Shown one piece after another: positions 43,135-53,020 of a DNA stretch of 64,000 bases. The DNA is from Vibrio sp. ES.051. Its GTDB lineage: Bacteria > Pseudomonadota > Gammaproteobacteria > Enterobacterales > Vibrionaceae. The stretch covers positions 248,001 to 312,000 of the forward strand of contig NZ_PDJL01000003.1 of NCBI RefSeq assembly GCF_002563795.1. Reading direction: 5' to 3'. How positions within the stretch are numbered: the first letter of the stretch is position 1; the number at the start of each line of letters is the position of its first letter. Position numbers and translations under genes: made by a program. The notes under the pieces were generated by a model. That model was not told the origin of the DNA, ran no database searches, and was given only the letters and a program-made list of their open reading frames with translations.

Positions 43135-43249
43135 CGAGCACCCCGATAGTTAATTGGTTTATTGAAGTATGGTATGGCATACAATTCCAGTACAACAGTA
43201 TGCACCAAACTTTGATCAAGGTATTCGAAAGTTTCAGAAAAACAATAGG

Positions 43250-44572
43250 CTATTGAATATCGGTGTTGAGATAAGGCTGCACTAATTTCCGAATATTTAC
43301 TTTTGCGCCGATGCGCGCAGCCAGTAAGTACATTCCTCCAATTTTCCGATGCAAAAATATCGCATCAGCAGGCGGTGTGTGCCAATAATCTTGTTCCATA
43401 CTCAGAATGGTGCCTGCCTCGCGAAGTTTTAATGCCAAGTCACTGGCTTTAAAATCATAGGCTTCATCAATTAGCATTGGTTCGCATGCCATCTTAACTA
43501 AGTTTAAAACGGCGTTGCGTTGCTCAGGCATGATATTTTGACTGAAAAAACCGATTTGCTCTAAGGCGTCATTCAAGCCTTGTTCATCATCATTCACAAC
43601 AGATGCAAAGACCTGACGATAACCAGTGCTAAATTGTTCACTGTATTCGCGTGTGGCACCAAAATCCAATAAACCAATCTGGCGTGTGTTCTCGACATAC
43701 AAGTAGTTAGCAAAGTTAGGATCGGTTTGCACCATTTTGAGCTCGAACAATTCGCGGAAGAGCAGTTCCAGTAGACTGTGCATTACAAAATCACGAGTGC
43801 TCTGGTTGAAATGTGCCATTTTTTCAATAGAGTTGCCTTCGATGAATTCCATTGCCAGTACCGAATCAGAACAACTTTCGGTGTGGATTTTAGGCACGAT
43901 GAAATGAGGGCTATCTTTCAGGGCGTCGTGATAGCGTATGGCAAATTGCGCTTCGCGTTTATAATCCGCTTCGTCGTGCAGCTGCTTTTTCGCTTCTTCA
44001 AGTAGTCCTTTGTAATCAACCGACTCAGGGATCAACCCGACCACTTTGAGCAGCGTACCAACATTGTCAACGTCACTATCGATACTTTTACGGATACCCG
44101 GATATTGTACTTTCACTGCTAGGCTGTCTCCTGCATCACTGTAGGCTTGGTGCACTTGGCCAATGGAAGCACTGGCAATCGGCTTAAAGTTGAAAGAGAG
44201 AAACTGTGTTTTCCAATCGACTCCCAGTGAATTTTCCATTACCCCATTAAGTTGTTTCGCTGGCATGGGATCGGCGTTAGAGCGAAGGCGAGAAAGGATG
44301 TCCGCGAGCTCAGGCTCCAGCACATCGCCAGCGTCCATCGATAACATTTGACCGAGCTTCATCGCTGCGCCGCGAAGGTGAGCAAGTTGATCGGTCAGTC
44401 TCGTAATGTTTTGTGGCGTTAAGATAAGGTCTTTGGCTTTCGGCCTATTGCCTTTGGCGATTTGCTTGGTGCCTTCTGCAATTACATTGCCTGCGACACG
44501 TGTTGCAAGCGAAGCAAACTTACTAAATCTTGAAATGCGATGGGTGGGTAGGTTTCTTTCCTTTGCCGACAT
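43250..44572 (-). CDS. AarF/UbiB-family (ABC1/ADCK) atypical kinase
   Basis: A 440-residue protein; the ATG at 44572 follows AGGA. The ABC1 family signature includes the Ala-rich loop region (AHLRGAAMKLGQMLSMD, a KxGQ motif) and PIASASIGQVHQAY, with VKVQYPGI for ATP binding. The AMEFIEGNSI hinge, the catalytic TDPNFANYLY and the metal-binding LLDFGATREY are also present. Bacterial UbiB needs C-terminal membrane helices, which are not evident here, so this is more like the COQ8/ADCK-type paralogue than UbiB itself. It could act in lipid or quinone metabolism (family-level inference). Confidence 0.87.
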   Translation of the reverse strand: MSAKERNLPTHRISRFSKFASLATRVAGNVIAEGTKQIAKGNRPKAKDLILTPQNITRLTDQLAHLRGAAMKLGQMLSMDAGDVLEPELADILSRLRSNADPMPAKQLNGVMENSLGVDWKTQFLSFNFKPIASASIGQVHQAYSDAGDSLAVKVQYPGIRKSIDSDVDNVGTLLKVVGLIPESVDYKGLLEEAKKQLHDEADYKREAQFAIRYHDALKDSPHFIVPKIHTESCSDSVLAMEFIEGNSIEKMAHFNQSTRDFVMHSLLELLFRELFELKMVQTDPNFANYLYVENTRQIGLLDFGATREYSEQFSTGYRQVFASVVNDDEQGLNDALEQIGFFSQNIMPEQRNAVLNLVKMACEPMLIDEAYDFKASDLALKLREAGTILSMEQDYWHTPPADAIFLHRKIGGMYLLAARIGAKVNIRKLVQPYLNTDIQ

Positions 44573-44729
44573 GAATCCTCTCTCCATTTTTTCATTTGTT
44601 CATAATTTTTGTTATACGGTGAAAAGGTAAGCCTTGATACAAATAAAAGAAATCCGTCACTGTAACCAGCGGTGAACAGAACATCGGCGTGTGACTTTTA
44701 AGTCGTGCTCTTTATCGTTAAGGAGAGGG

Positions 44730-45992
44730 TCATTCGACCAAGCGTGTTTGACGTCTGTGTCGCCATTGCTTCCAAGGCAATGAAAGCAGAGCAAAAATAC
44801 CCAGCGCGTAAAACATTGACCAGCCCAAGCAAATAAAAACCCCCGTACAAAGTAAAAGAGAAAGCCCCGCGAGTGCTTTGCCAAACCCTTGTAGCAATCT
44901 AAAAGCCGATAACATAGCGAGTAAATAAACCAATACAAATACGCTATTCGCAAGTTTGAGGAAAAACTCTAAATCGAGCGGTGAAAGTGTCCCCATAATG
45001 CAAGAAATTAACAATATACCGCCGACCAGTAAGGTGGCAGAAAAAGGTACACCACGGCGTGAAATTCTCGCTAAGGTACTCGTAGGACGGTGCTCGCGCG
45101 CTTGCGCCCAAACCATTCTAGCCAAACTTTGTGTGTACAAGTTAACGCTAGCGAAACAAGCCGAGAAACCGATAATACTGATGACCCACTTCGCTTCATG
45201 ACCTAACAAATACGCACTAAGCCAAGGAATAGAGGCGTTATCAAATTGTGGGCTACCATACGCCCCAAACTTTAAAATGACCACGGAACAGGCCCAATAC
45301 GTAGCGCCAGCAATAAAGCAACCGACAATAATAGCAATAGGAAAGTCTCTTTGTGGGTTTTTAAATTCCTCTCCCATGTGAGCAAAGGCCTCGATACCGA
45401 CAAAACACCAAAACATCACCCCAAGAGCTGCGGTAATCGGCCAAATCGACGCTTTTGTGAGAACTGGCATCACGAGATCGGCGCTATTGATTTCACCTTT
45501 CCATATAAAGGCCACCATTAACGCGAAGACGCTCAGAGCAATGATGGTTTGTAAGTGGCCTGATGATTTAGTGCCCATTAAGTTAACGAACACAAGCAGT
45601 AAAACGGTAAGAACTTGAGCAAATAAATTATTGCTAATGGGGGCGGGCAGTATTTGCTGTAGGAAGCCTGCTGCTAAAGCAATAGCGGCAGGTATTCCCA
45701 CGGGGATGACACTAACGAAGAGCCAAGCTACGCTACTTTCCAATTTAGCATTAAACGCTTTACGAACAAAAAATGCCGTTCCGCCAGCGTTTGGGTATCG
45801 CTTACCTAATTGAGCAAACGTAAGTGCAATTGGGCAGATGGCGATAAACAATAATATCCACGCCCAGAGTGAAAAATGACCTGCTATACCAGCGGCGATC
45901 GCGGGAATCATGAACAGGCCTGTTCCCATTAAAGTCGTGGACAATTGCGCTATGCCAGATATGAGTGAAATGTCTTTTTTGAGCTGTTCCAT
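44730..45992 (-). CDS. yjeH: APC-family amino acid exporter (YjeH-like)
   Basis: A 420-residue inner-membrane protein with about 12 helices and the APC start SLISGIAQLSTTLMGTGLFMIPA, closely following E. coli YjeH in sequence style and length (418). YjeH exports L-methionine and branched-chain amino acids. The block GIEAFAHMGEEFKNPQRDFP near residue 200 is typical. It is divergent from an Lrp/AsnC-type regulator, and such regulators often control amino acid exporters next to them. Confidence 0.85.
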   Translation of the reverse strand: MEQLKKDISLISGIAQLSTTLMGTGLFMIPAIAAGIAGHFSLWAWILLFIAICPIALTFAQLGKRYPNAGGTAFFVRKAFNAKLESSVAWLFVSVIPVGIPAAIALAAGFLQQILPAPISNNLFAQVLTVLLLVFVNLMGTKSSGHLQTIIALSVFALMVAFIWKGEINSADLVMPVLTKASIWPITAALGVMFWCFVGIEAFAHMGEEFKNPQRDFPIAIIVGCFIAGATYWACSVVILKFGAYGSPQFDNASIPWLSAYLLGHEAKWVISIIGFSACFASVNLYTQSLARMVWAQAREHRPTSTLARISRRGVPFSATLLVGGILLISCIMGTLSPLDLEFFLKLANSVFVLVYLLAMLSAFRLLQGFGKALAGLSLLLCTGVFICLGWSMFYALGIFALLSLPWKQWRHRRQTRLVE

Positions 45993-46348
45993 GCTTATTT
46001 CTAGAAATCCAATAATAAGAGCGCTGTTTTATTGCAGCGTTTCGTTGCTAATACATACACATAACTTCGCCTATTTGGGCAGGCTTTGAAACCGAGTTTG
46101 ACATCAAAATACGAGTCATCGTTTTCACATTCAAAATGTTATTGTTCGGTTACATGAACTTGCCACATTGCTTTGGGGGTCAGTATGTCGAAGTCTTTCG
46201 CTGTAAGCATATCTAAGTTCTGAAAAACAAAATGATTTACTAAGCCGTCGATATGACGGTTGTTTTACATGTTTCCAACAAAATGTTGGCTTCTTATGCA
46301 GTTAGAATAGGTATAGAATGAAATAAAAGAAGGAAATGCGGTAAACTT
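45993..46348. promoter_or_regulatory. Divergent control region of yjeH and the Lrp-type gene
   Basis: About 356 bases with no ORF. It includes a 15-bp palindrome CCAACAAAATGTTGG (46276-46290), a plausible Lrp-type half-site pair, and a -10-like TATAGAAT about 35 bases before the regulator start. Confidence 0.5.
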
Positions 46349-46804
46349 ATGGACAAGTTTGATCACAAGATCATTGATCTCCTCCGGCACAACGCTCGGC
46401 TATCGGTTACTGAAATCGCTGATAAAGTGAATTTATCGCGCTCTGCTGTGACTGCGCGTATTCGCAATCTAGAAAATGACAAAGTTATCTTAGGTTATCA
46501 CGCGGAAATTGCGTCTACCGGTGGGGACTCCATTTGTGCCTATTTTGCGTTAAAGTTTGATAAATCGACGTCAACTTATTATTGCGAATCATATGCTGAC
46601 GAATTATATAAAATTGATGGCGTAAAATGGTGTCATGCTATCAGTGGTGAGACCGATATGATGGTGTTTGTCGAGGTCCCAAACATGAATCGCTTAAATG
46701 AAATTAGAGATCAGATTCAACGGTATCCCGAGCTTCGACATCTGATGACTCATACCGTTTTGGCTGAATTCTTTAATACGACTGGAAACCAGTTCGTTAA
46801 GTGA
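46349..46804 (+). CDS. Lrp/AsnC-family regulator
   Basis: A 151-residue protein. The N-terminal HTH (about 4-50: KIIDLLRHNARLSVTEIADKV and SRSAVTARIRNLE) is followed by an alpha/beta effector (RAM) domain (about 65-145) with the KIDGVKWCHAISGETDMMVFVEVP segment. Such proteins sense amino acids. Position suggests it controls the divergent yjeH exporter and perhaps the RhtB-type exporter two genes downstream. AGAAGGAAA precedes the ATG region. Confidence 0.9.
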   Translation: MDKFDHKIIDLLRHNARLSVTEIADKVNLSRSAVTARIRNLENDKVILGYHAEIASTGGDSICAYFALKFDKSTSTYYCESYADELYKIDGVKWCHAISGETDMMVFVEVPNMNRLNEIRDQIQRYPELRHLMTHTVLAEFFNTTGNQFVK

Positions 46805-46847
46805 GCGCAAGTGGTCAGTTTTTCATCCTGAACTTTCTAGAACGAGT

Positions 46848-47762
46848 ATGCTAAATAACATTAACTTGAATCTGCTCAGGTCGTTACATGTCCTCTTGGA
46901 TGAGTGCCATGTAAGTCGAACGGCTGAACGATTACACATCACTCAGTCTGCCGTCAGTCGTCAGCTCGCACAATTGCGAGAGCTCTGCGGTGACCCACTA
47001 CTTATTCGTCAAGGTAACCAACTGATCCCAACACCGCGAGCGTTAATGCTAAAGAGTAAGTTGGATGCGTTATTAGCAGAGTTCGATCATTTGTTGAATG
47101 ACAAGCCTTTTGACCCGCAAGATTGGCAAGGTGAGTTGGTTATTGCGTCCAGTGATTACGTGGCACAATATGTTTTGCCTGATATCGCATCTCATCTGAG
47201 TGAGCGGGCTCCCCAACTGGATTTGGCGTATCGGCTTTGGCAGTTAGAGTTTATTGATAAGCTGCATGACTTGGGGATACACCTTGCGTGTTCTATGTAT
47301 CCAACCAAGCCAGAAGGGGTATCTAGCATTAACATTGGCTCTGATAAGTCCGTGTGTGTGATGAAAGCATCACACCCTCTTGCTGAGTATTCCTCTATCA
47401 GCGCAGAACAGCTTATTAGTTATTCTCATATCAAAGTGACGGGCGGAGGGGATAAAGATTCCAGCACTGATCTTGCTTTGAAAGATTTGGGCTTAGCGCG
47501 TCATATTACTTTTAAAGTGCCTTTTTTTTCTGCTGCGGTTAATCGCTTAGTATCAAGTGAACACCTTATGGTCGTTCCTGAGCATATTGCGTATAATTTA
47601 GCCAAGCACTGGCCTTTGGTTAACAAGCCTTTACCTCTCGATACATCAATCCATGAATATTGGCTGATGTGGCATCCTAAATACGATAATGATCCTGCCC
47701 ATCGCTGGGTACGAGAGCAAATGCGTGCGGTGATGCAAGTTTCGGAATATTCTATCCACTAG
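46848..47762 (+). CDS. LysR-family regulator
   Basis: A 304-residue LysR-type protein: N-terminal HTH (about 5-63; LLDECHVSRTAERLHITQSAVSRQLAQLRE) and an effector domain of the NodD/NahR-like branch (ELVIASSDYVAQYVLPDI). It lies 43 bp after the Lrp gene and 95 bp before an RhtB exporter gene, on the same strand. It may control that exporter; no operator was identified. Confidence 0.87.
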   Translation: MLNNINLNLLRSLHVLLDECHVSRTAERLHITQSAVSRQLAQLRELCGDPLLIRQGNQLIPTPRALMLKSKLDALLAEFDHLLNDKPFDPQDWQGELVIASSDYVAQYVLPDIASHLSERAPQLDLAYRLWQLEFIDKLHDLGIHLACSMYPTKPEGVSSINIGSDKSVCVMKASHPLAEYSSISAEQLISYSHIKVTGGGDKDSSTDLALKDLGLARHITFKVPFFSAAVNRLVSSEHLMVVPEHIAYNLAKHWPLVNKPLPLDTSIHEYWLMWHPKYDNDPAHRWVREQMRAVMQVSEYSIH

Positions 47763-47857
47763 GTTATGATTTTAACTCATAACGTTGATGAAGAACTTTG
47801 ATTTCTAATTATATCCCTTTCCTTGATAGATTAAGCCCAAATGAAGCGAGGTTATTT

Positions 47858-48472
47858 ATGACATTAACAGTTTGGTTATCCCTTTTTACCGTGTGTCTAT
47901 TAGGGGCTATGTCTCCGGGGCCCAGCTTAGCGGTTGTGGCGAAACATGCTCTGGCTGGTGGACGTATTAACGGATTGGCAACGGCTTGGGCACATGCTTT
48001 TGGGATCGGCATTTATGCGTTTATTACTTTGATTGGTCTGGCGGTGGTTTTACAGCAAAGCCCGATATTGTTTAAGACGATCAGTTTGGCTGGTGCCGCG
48101 TATCTCGCATACTTGGGTTTTAATGCGCTCCGTTCAAAGGGGGGCGTAGCCGCGAAGTTGGGAGCTGCTGAAGAAACGACGGCGTTTCAATCTGCACGAG
48201 AAGGCTTTTTTATCTCTATCTTGAGTCCTAAAATCGCGCTCTTTTTTATTGCATTATTTAGTCAGTTTGTCGCCTTAGGTAACGACTTAAGCAACCAAAT
48301 GATAATCGTTACCACGCCATTTTTGGTTGATGGTTTATGGTATACGTTTATCACCTTAGTATTATCGAGCTCTAAAGTGGTGGAGCGTATTCGATCTAAG
48401 GCGGTATTCATCGATCGTTTGTCTGGAATCGTGCTTATGCTCCTAGCATTACGAGTCGTGGTCACGATATAA
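47858..48472 (+). CDS. RhtB/LysE-family exporter
   Basis: A 204-residue membrane protein with about six helices. The ATG at 47858 follows GAGG and gives MTLTVWLSLFTVCLLGAMSPGPSLAVV, where the PGP signature is intact. GFFISILSPKIALFFIALFSQF near 110 is typical. It likely exports amino acids or homoserine-lactone-like molecules; the substrate is unknown. With yjeH and the Lrp gene this makes an amino-acid-export cluster. Confidence 0.87.
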   Translation: MTLTVWLSLFTVCLLGAMSPGPSLAVVAKHALAGGRINGLATAWAHAFGIGIYAFITLIGLAVVLQQSPILFKTISLAGAAYLAYLGFNALRSKGGVAAKLGAAEETTAFQSAREGFFISILSPKIALFFIALFSQFVALGNDLSNQMIIVTTPFLVDGLWYTFITLVLSSSKVVERIRSKAVFIDRLSGIVLMLLALRVVVTI

Positions 48473-48533
48473 GATAACGTTGTACCACTAATTCTACCAG
48501 TCGGTTAGGTTTGGCTCGATGGTGTCTTGAGCA

Positions 48534-48566
48534 ATAAAAAGGAGTGAACTTAGGCGCTCACTCCTT
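48534..48566 (-). terminator. Terminator of the RND operon
   Basis: On the - strand a 9-bp stem AAGGAGTGA/TCACTCCTT is followed by TTTTATTG, about 40 bases past the pump gene stop. Confidence 0.85.
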
Positions 48567-48607
48567 ACGTATGTCCCATTCTATATGGCTTGTCTGCCGT
48601 TATAGGT

Positions 48608-51600
48608 TCATACGGCTGCGTTGTCCTCGATGTTCACTTTGAACAATACCGCATAAAAGAGCGGTACCACCACTAAAGTTAGGATGGTCGCAAACAACAG
48701 ACCAAACATAATGGTGACTGCCATACTCTTAAAGAACGGGTCTATAAGTAGCGGGGCGACACCTAAAATGGTGGTCAAAGCCCCGAGAAGGACAGGTTTT
48801 GCACGGCTTAACGAAGCTTCGATAATCGCAAAATAAGGTGTTGTCCCGTCTCGTATTTCAGCATCTGCTTGGTCTACTAACACAATGGCGTTTTTCACCA
48901 TCATACCAATCAAGCTTAAGAAACCGAGAATTGCCATGAACTCAAACGGAGTTTGGAACACTATCAAGCCAATTGTGACACCAATTACCGCTAGCGGGGC
49001 TGTCATCCAGATGACCAGAGGTTGACGCAAAGCGTTGAACATAAACACAACCGCCAAGATCATCGCAGCAAAACCGTATGGCGCTGAAATGGCGAGGCCT
49101 TCATTTGCGTCTTTCGACGCTTTATATTCACCATACCAAATCAACTCATAGCCAGCGGGCAGTTCAATTTCTTCGATTTTATTGCGAACTTGATTAAAAG
49201 CATCTGCCGTCATGACTCCTGGCGCTGGGTCTGCCTGAACTAAGATTGTCGGCATACGATTGATGCGGCGTAACATCGCATCTTGGTAAACGACACCGAC
49301 AGAATTGACGAGCTGACTGACAGGAATGAAACTCTCTGCTTGTGCGCTGTAAACTTCGGTGTTTTCAATCGCTCTTTCATGGTTGCGCTCACTTTCTGGT
49401 GCGCGTACCACAAGAGGGATTAAGTCGTTACCTTCACGGAATACCCCCACACTTCGACCAGACAACGTCTGCTCGATGGCGGCGTTGATCTCTTGTGTCG
49501 TCAAGCCGTAGCGCTGAGCTTCTTGCGCCGAGTAGATTGGCTTTAATACGGGGACTTGTTGGCGCCAGTCATCTTGAACCGCAATCAAGTTAGCGTCGTT
49601 AAGCATGATCGCTTTTGCTTGCTCTGCTAACTGACGCAGAACTTTGCTGTCTGGGCCTTTGAAACCGGCTTCAATTTTTTTACCGCCACCACGACCAAGC
49701 ATAAATTTCCACACTTTGATCGATGCATCAGGGTACTTGGTATCGAGTTCAGACTGGAGCTCGCCAATGAGTGGGGCTATTTTGGTGTAATCATCGATAT
49801 CGATCAGTAATTGGCCGTAGCTTGGGTTTCTTGCTTCTGGAGAGTAAGTCAACATAAAGCGCAGTCCGCCGCCACCAATAAAACTGGTGATGTTGGTGAT
49901 GCCGTCTTTTTGTTTTACGTCTTGTTCAATATTCGCCACGAGCTTTTCAGTTCGACTGATATCTGAGCCCTGTGGTAGGTAGACATCGACAACAAACTGG
50001 GGACGTTGCGACTCAGGCATGAAGCCCGGTGGAATATACTGTGTTCCCCAAAGCGCCACAAACAGTGCGCCGATCACAACCATACAACTGACCAGCCGGT
50101 GATGCAGTACCCATTGTAATACCCTGCGGTAAGCTTCGACCATTTTGGAAGGACGAGGTGTGCCTTGTTCTGCTTTCACTTTTAAGAAGTCGTGGCAAAG
50201 CATTGGCGTGATCGTAACAGCAAATACCCAACTCAGCAGCATTGAATAAAGGATGACCCAAAATAGCGAGCCTGCGTATTCCCCCATGTCTGATGGTGAC
50301 AAACCAATCGCACTGAAAGCAAAAATTCCCACGACAGTACCACCCAGTAGCGGCCATTTAGTGGAGTTGACAACGTCAGAAACAATTTGTTGTTTGTCGG
50401 CATTAGGTTCTTTTTTTAGGCGAACAAGCACGCCATCGGTCACCACAATCGCATTGTCTACCAACATGCCGAGCGCGATGATCAACGCACCGAGAGAAAT
50501 ACGTTGCATAGCAATGTTTTCTATCAACATTACGCAAAGAGTCCCCGCCACGGTGAGTAGCAAGACAAAGCCGATAATGACGCCAGAGCGCATCCCCATA
50601 AACAGCAGAAGCACCACAAAAACAATGGCGATGGCGGCAATTAAGTTGTCGATAAAGTTAGTAACGGAGTCTCGAACCGAATCTGATTGCATTGAGATGG
50701 AATGCAGCTCAATCCCGAGTGGGCGTTGATCTTCTAGCTCAGCAAGGCGAGCCTTGACTGCATCACCCATATCAACAACGTTACCGCCGGAGATATTGGA
50801 AATACCGAAGCCGATCGCATGTTGACCGTTGTAGCGCATTAACATGGACGGGGATGTTTGGTAGCCACGCGTAATTTCTGCCACGTCACCCAGAGCGACG
50901 ACGGCGTTACCTTGTCCTACCGAAACTTGTAGGTTACGTAGATCGTCAAAGGTGGTCAGGGTTGAACGCGGAATGACAGGAATGTTCATGACGCCGTTCT
51001 CTAGATTACCAGCAACAGTGACAACACTTTGCTTTTTAAGTACTTGAAGAACGTTGTTGACTGAAACACCGAACTCCGTCAGGCGGGCACTAGAGATTTC
51101 AATAAAAATGGTCTCTTGCTGTTCTGCCAGCGTAGCGGCCTTTGCAACCCCAGGCACCAGCACAAGCTCTCTTCGCAACGAATCGACATAATCTTGTAAC
51201 TGTTTATTGGTAAAGCCTTCACCTGTTACCGCAAAAAACAAAGCATACACATCAGAAAAGTCATCATTAACGAGCGATGGGCCTGCTCCTGGTGGCAACT
51301 GACGCTGTACATCAGTGACTTTGCGCCGCAGTTTGTCCCAAATTTGTTGCAGTTGAGCCTCTGTTTTGGAGAACTCGAGCTTAATCTCTACCGTGACTTC
51401 TGAACGACCTTGCAAAGAAACCGAGGTGACCTCTTCTAGCTCTTGCAAAGATTGAACGGCCCCTTCAATGACATCGGTGACTTCGTCCGCGACTTCTTGG
51501 GTTGTGGCACCCGCATAGGGAGTAATGATCACCGCTTTACGAATGACAAATTCTGGGTCTTCGAAACGTCCTAGTTTTAAGTAGCTGATATAGCCACCAA

Positions 51601-51667
51601 TTAAGATCAGTGCGATCAGCACCCAAACGCTGGTGCGTTTGGCGATAGTGTAACGTGCAATATCCAT
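48608..51667 (-). CDS. RND multidrug efflux transporter
   Basis: A 1019-residue inner-membrane proton-driven pump of the AcrB/MexB superfamily: 12 helices and two large periplasmic loops. Recognisable are GGYISYLKLGRFEDPEF after TM1, the TM4 block ALGMLVDNAIVVTDGVLVRL with the proton-relay Asp, and the repeat-like GFLSLIGMMVKNAIVLVDQAD in the second half. It is closer to the VexF/VmeY-type shorter group than to AcrB (1049). It overlaps in context with the upstream adaptor gene (3-bp gap). No outer-membrane channel gene is here, so it probably uses TolC. The substrate is not predictable. Confidence 0.92.
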   Translation of the reverse strand: MDIARYTIAKRTSVWVLIALILIGGYISYLKLGRFEDPEFVIRKAVIITPYAGATTQEVADEVTDVIEGAVQSLQELEEVTSVSLQGRSEVTVEIKLEFSKTEAQLQQIWDKLRRKVTDVQRQLPPGAGPSLVNDDFSDVYALFFAVTGEGFTNKQLQDYVDSLRRELVLVPGVAKAATLAEQQETIFIEISSARLTEFGVSVNNVLQVLKKQSVVTVAGNLENGVMNIPVIPRSTLTTFDDLRNLQVSVGQGNAVVALGDVAEITRGYQTSPSMLMRYNGQHAIGFGISNISGGNVVDMGDAVKARLAELEDQRPLGIELHSISMQSDSVRDSVTNFIDNLIAAIAIVFVVLLLFMGMRSGVIIGFVLLLTVAGTLCVMLIENIAMQRISLGALIIALGMLVDNAIVVTDGVLVRLKKEPNADKQQIVSDVVNSTKWPLLGGTVVGIFAFSAIGLSPSDMGEYAGSLFWVILYSMLLSWVFAVTITPMLCHDFLKVKAEQGTPRPSKMVEAYRRVLQWVLHHRLVSCMVVIGALFVALWGTQYIPPGFMPESQRPQFVVDVYLPQGSDISRTEKLVANIEQDVKQKDGITNITSFIGGGGLRFMLTYSPEARNPSYGQLLIDIDDYTKIAPLIGELQSELDTKYPDASIKVWKFMLGRGGGKKIEAGFKGPDSKVLRQLAEQAKAIMLNDANLIAVQDDWRQQVPVLKPIYSAQEAQRYGLTTQEINAAIEQTLSGRSVGVFREGNDLIPLVVRAPESERNHERAIENTEVYSAQAESFIPVSQLVNSVGVVYQDAMLRRINRMPTILVQADPAPGVMTADAFNQVRNKIEEIELPAGYELIWYGEYKASKDANEGLAISAPYGFAAMILAVVFMFNALRQPLVIWMTAPLAVIGVTIGLIVFQTPFEFMAILGFLSLIGMMVKNAIVLVDQADAEIRDGTTPYFAIIEASLSRAKPVLLGALTTILGVAPLLIDPFFKSMAVTIMFGLLFATILTLVVVPLFYAVLFKVNIEDNAAV

Positions 51668-51669
51668 CC

Positions 51670-52764
51670 TTACGCTCCATTTTCTTCAGAGTAAGGGCGC
51701 ACTTCCATGCCTTCTTTGGCTGATAAAACGCCGGCAATAATAACTTTTTCGCCTTGTTCTAGGTTGTTTTTAATCACAATGCGATCTTTATAAACGGTGC
51801 CCACTTCCACGTATCGTTTTTCTACTTTGTTATCGCTGTTTACCACCCAGACAAACTGTTTACCTTGATTATCAGGCACGATTGCGGTGAGTGGGAGCGT
51901 AATCAAATTTTGGCTGGTATTGTGATCATCTTTCGCTGGGAACACTCGCACCGACATTCCGGGCAAAACTCGATAACCTTTTAAATCATCAAAACCAAGT
52001 ACCACAGAATAAGTTTGAGAATCGGTATTCGCTTGCGTTGAATAGGTGCGCAGAGCGAGATCAAATTGTTGATCTTGAATGGCGGGTAACTCTGCAATTG
52101 CTTTGGTATTTCTCACGCCTGATAACATGACCTTGTCTGGAATATCAATCACAACTTCAAGATCGGTCACGTCTTGCAGCGTCAATAATGGTTGGTTCGC
52201 TTGGATCTGACCATAGTTTTCAATTTTTTTGTCGCCAATCACACCATCAAACGGCGCAAATAATTGCGTGTATTCAACCTTACGCTTCGCGTCTTCTACT
52301 CGGTTTTTCGCTAAATTGTAGCGGGTAGTCATAGCGTCAAGCTCAGACTTAGAGATCGCTTGGGTTTTATCAAAAATCGCTTTTGAACGTTGGTATTCTT
52401 GCTCCGTATTTTGTAATTCTAGCTGAGCAGAGGCGAGGGTATTTATGGCATCTCTGTCATCAAGCGTTGCAAGCAGTTGGCCTTTTTTGACGCTATCGCC
52501 TTCATCGACCTTAATTTCTGTCAATAGGCCGCCAATTCGGAATGCGAGATCAGCTCGTTGAGAGGCTCTCACCACACCATTAAATACGAGATCAGAAGCT
52601 CGTTGCGGTGAGACCACTTCAATTAAAGCGGGCTGGATAACCGGCGTGTCGGTCTGAGTATTCGTTTGTTCGCCACAACCAACAAGCAGAAAAGTTGAAG
52701 CTAACAGACCAGTAAGCACGATGCGCTTAATATGAGCTAGCTTTTCTAGGTGGAAAATCATCAT
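51670..52764 (-). CDS. RND periplasmic adaptor (lipoprotein)
   Basis: A 364-residue membrane fusion protein. A lipobox FLLVGCGEQ near residue 25-33 marks it as an inner-membrane lipoprotein. The lipoyl half (LTEIKVDEGDSVKKGQLLATLDDRD), a coiled-coil hairpin (about 105-165) and the beta-barrel and membrane-proximal parts (FAPFDGVIGDKKI; LPLTAIVPDNQGKQFVWVV) are in the normal order. It is the first gene of a two-gene operon with the pump and is divergent from a TetR gene. Confidence 0.91.
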   Translation of the reverse strand: MMIFHLEKLAHIKRIVLTGLLASTFLLVGCGEQTNTQTDTPVIQPALIEVVSPQRASDLVFNGVVRASQRADLAFRIGGLLTEIKVDEGDSVKKGQLLATLDDRDAINTLASAQLELQNTEQEYQRSKAIFDKTQAISKSELDAMTTRYNLAKNRVEDAKRKVEYTQLFAPFDGVIGDKKIENYGQIQANQPLLTLQDVTDLEVVIDIPDKVMLSGVRNTKAIAELPAIQDQQFDLALRTYSTQANTDSQTYSVVLGFDDLKGYRVLPGMSVRVFPAKDDHNTSQNLITLPLTAIVPDNQGKQFVWVVNSDNKVEKRYVEVGTVYKDRIVIKNNLEQGEKVIIAGVLSAKEGMEVRPYSEENGA

Positions 52765-52938
52765 TGAGTTCCTTGAATAGTTGGAGTGTAAAAATCAACA
52801 TTCATAGCATTGACCTAACAATCATAACGCTTTGAAGCGATTAAGCTTTTATATGAAATGCAGCCTATGGTTAGGGATGAAGAGTTACGAATGTTTATCT
52901 GTCGTTACTTTGACCAGAGCATATTACTAGTAAATCCC

Positions 52939-52965
52939 AAAAAGTAAACTTCAAGTGTACTTTTT
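52939..52965. promoter_or_regulatory. 27-bp palindromic operator between RND operon and tetR
   Basis: AAAAAGTAAACTT, a central C, and the complement AAGTGTACTTTTT: 12 of 13 pairs. The size fits a TetR dimer or pair-of-dimers site. It lies in the divergent promoter region, 56 bases before the chosen tetR start, so the TetR protein probably represses both itself and the pump. Confidence 0.8.
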
Positions 52966-53020
52966 GTTGAGTGACGATATACTGCATTTTCTTAGGCAAA
53001 AGATGGTTGGGGTTAGTGCG

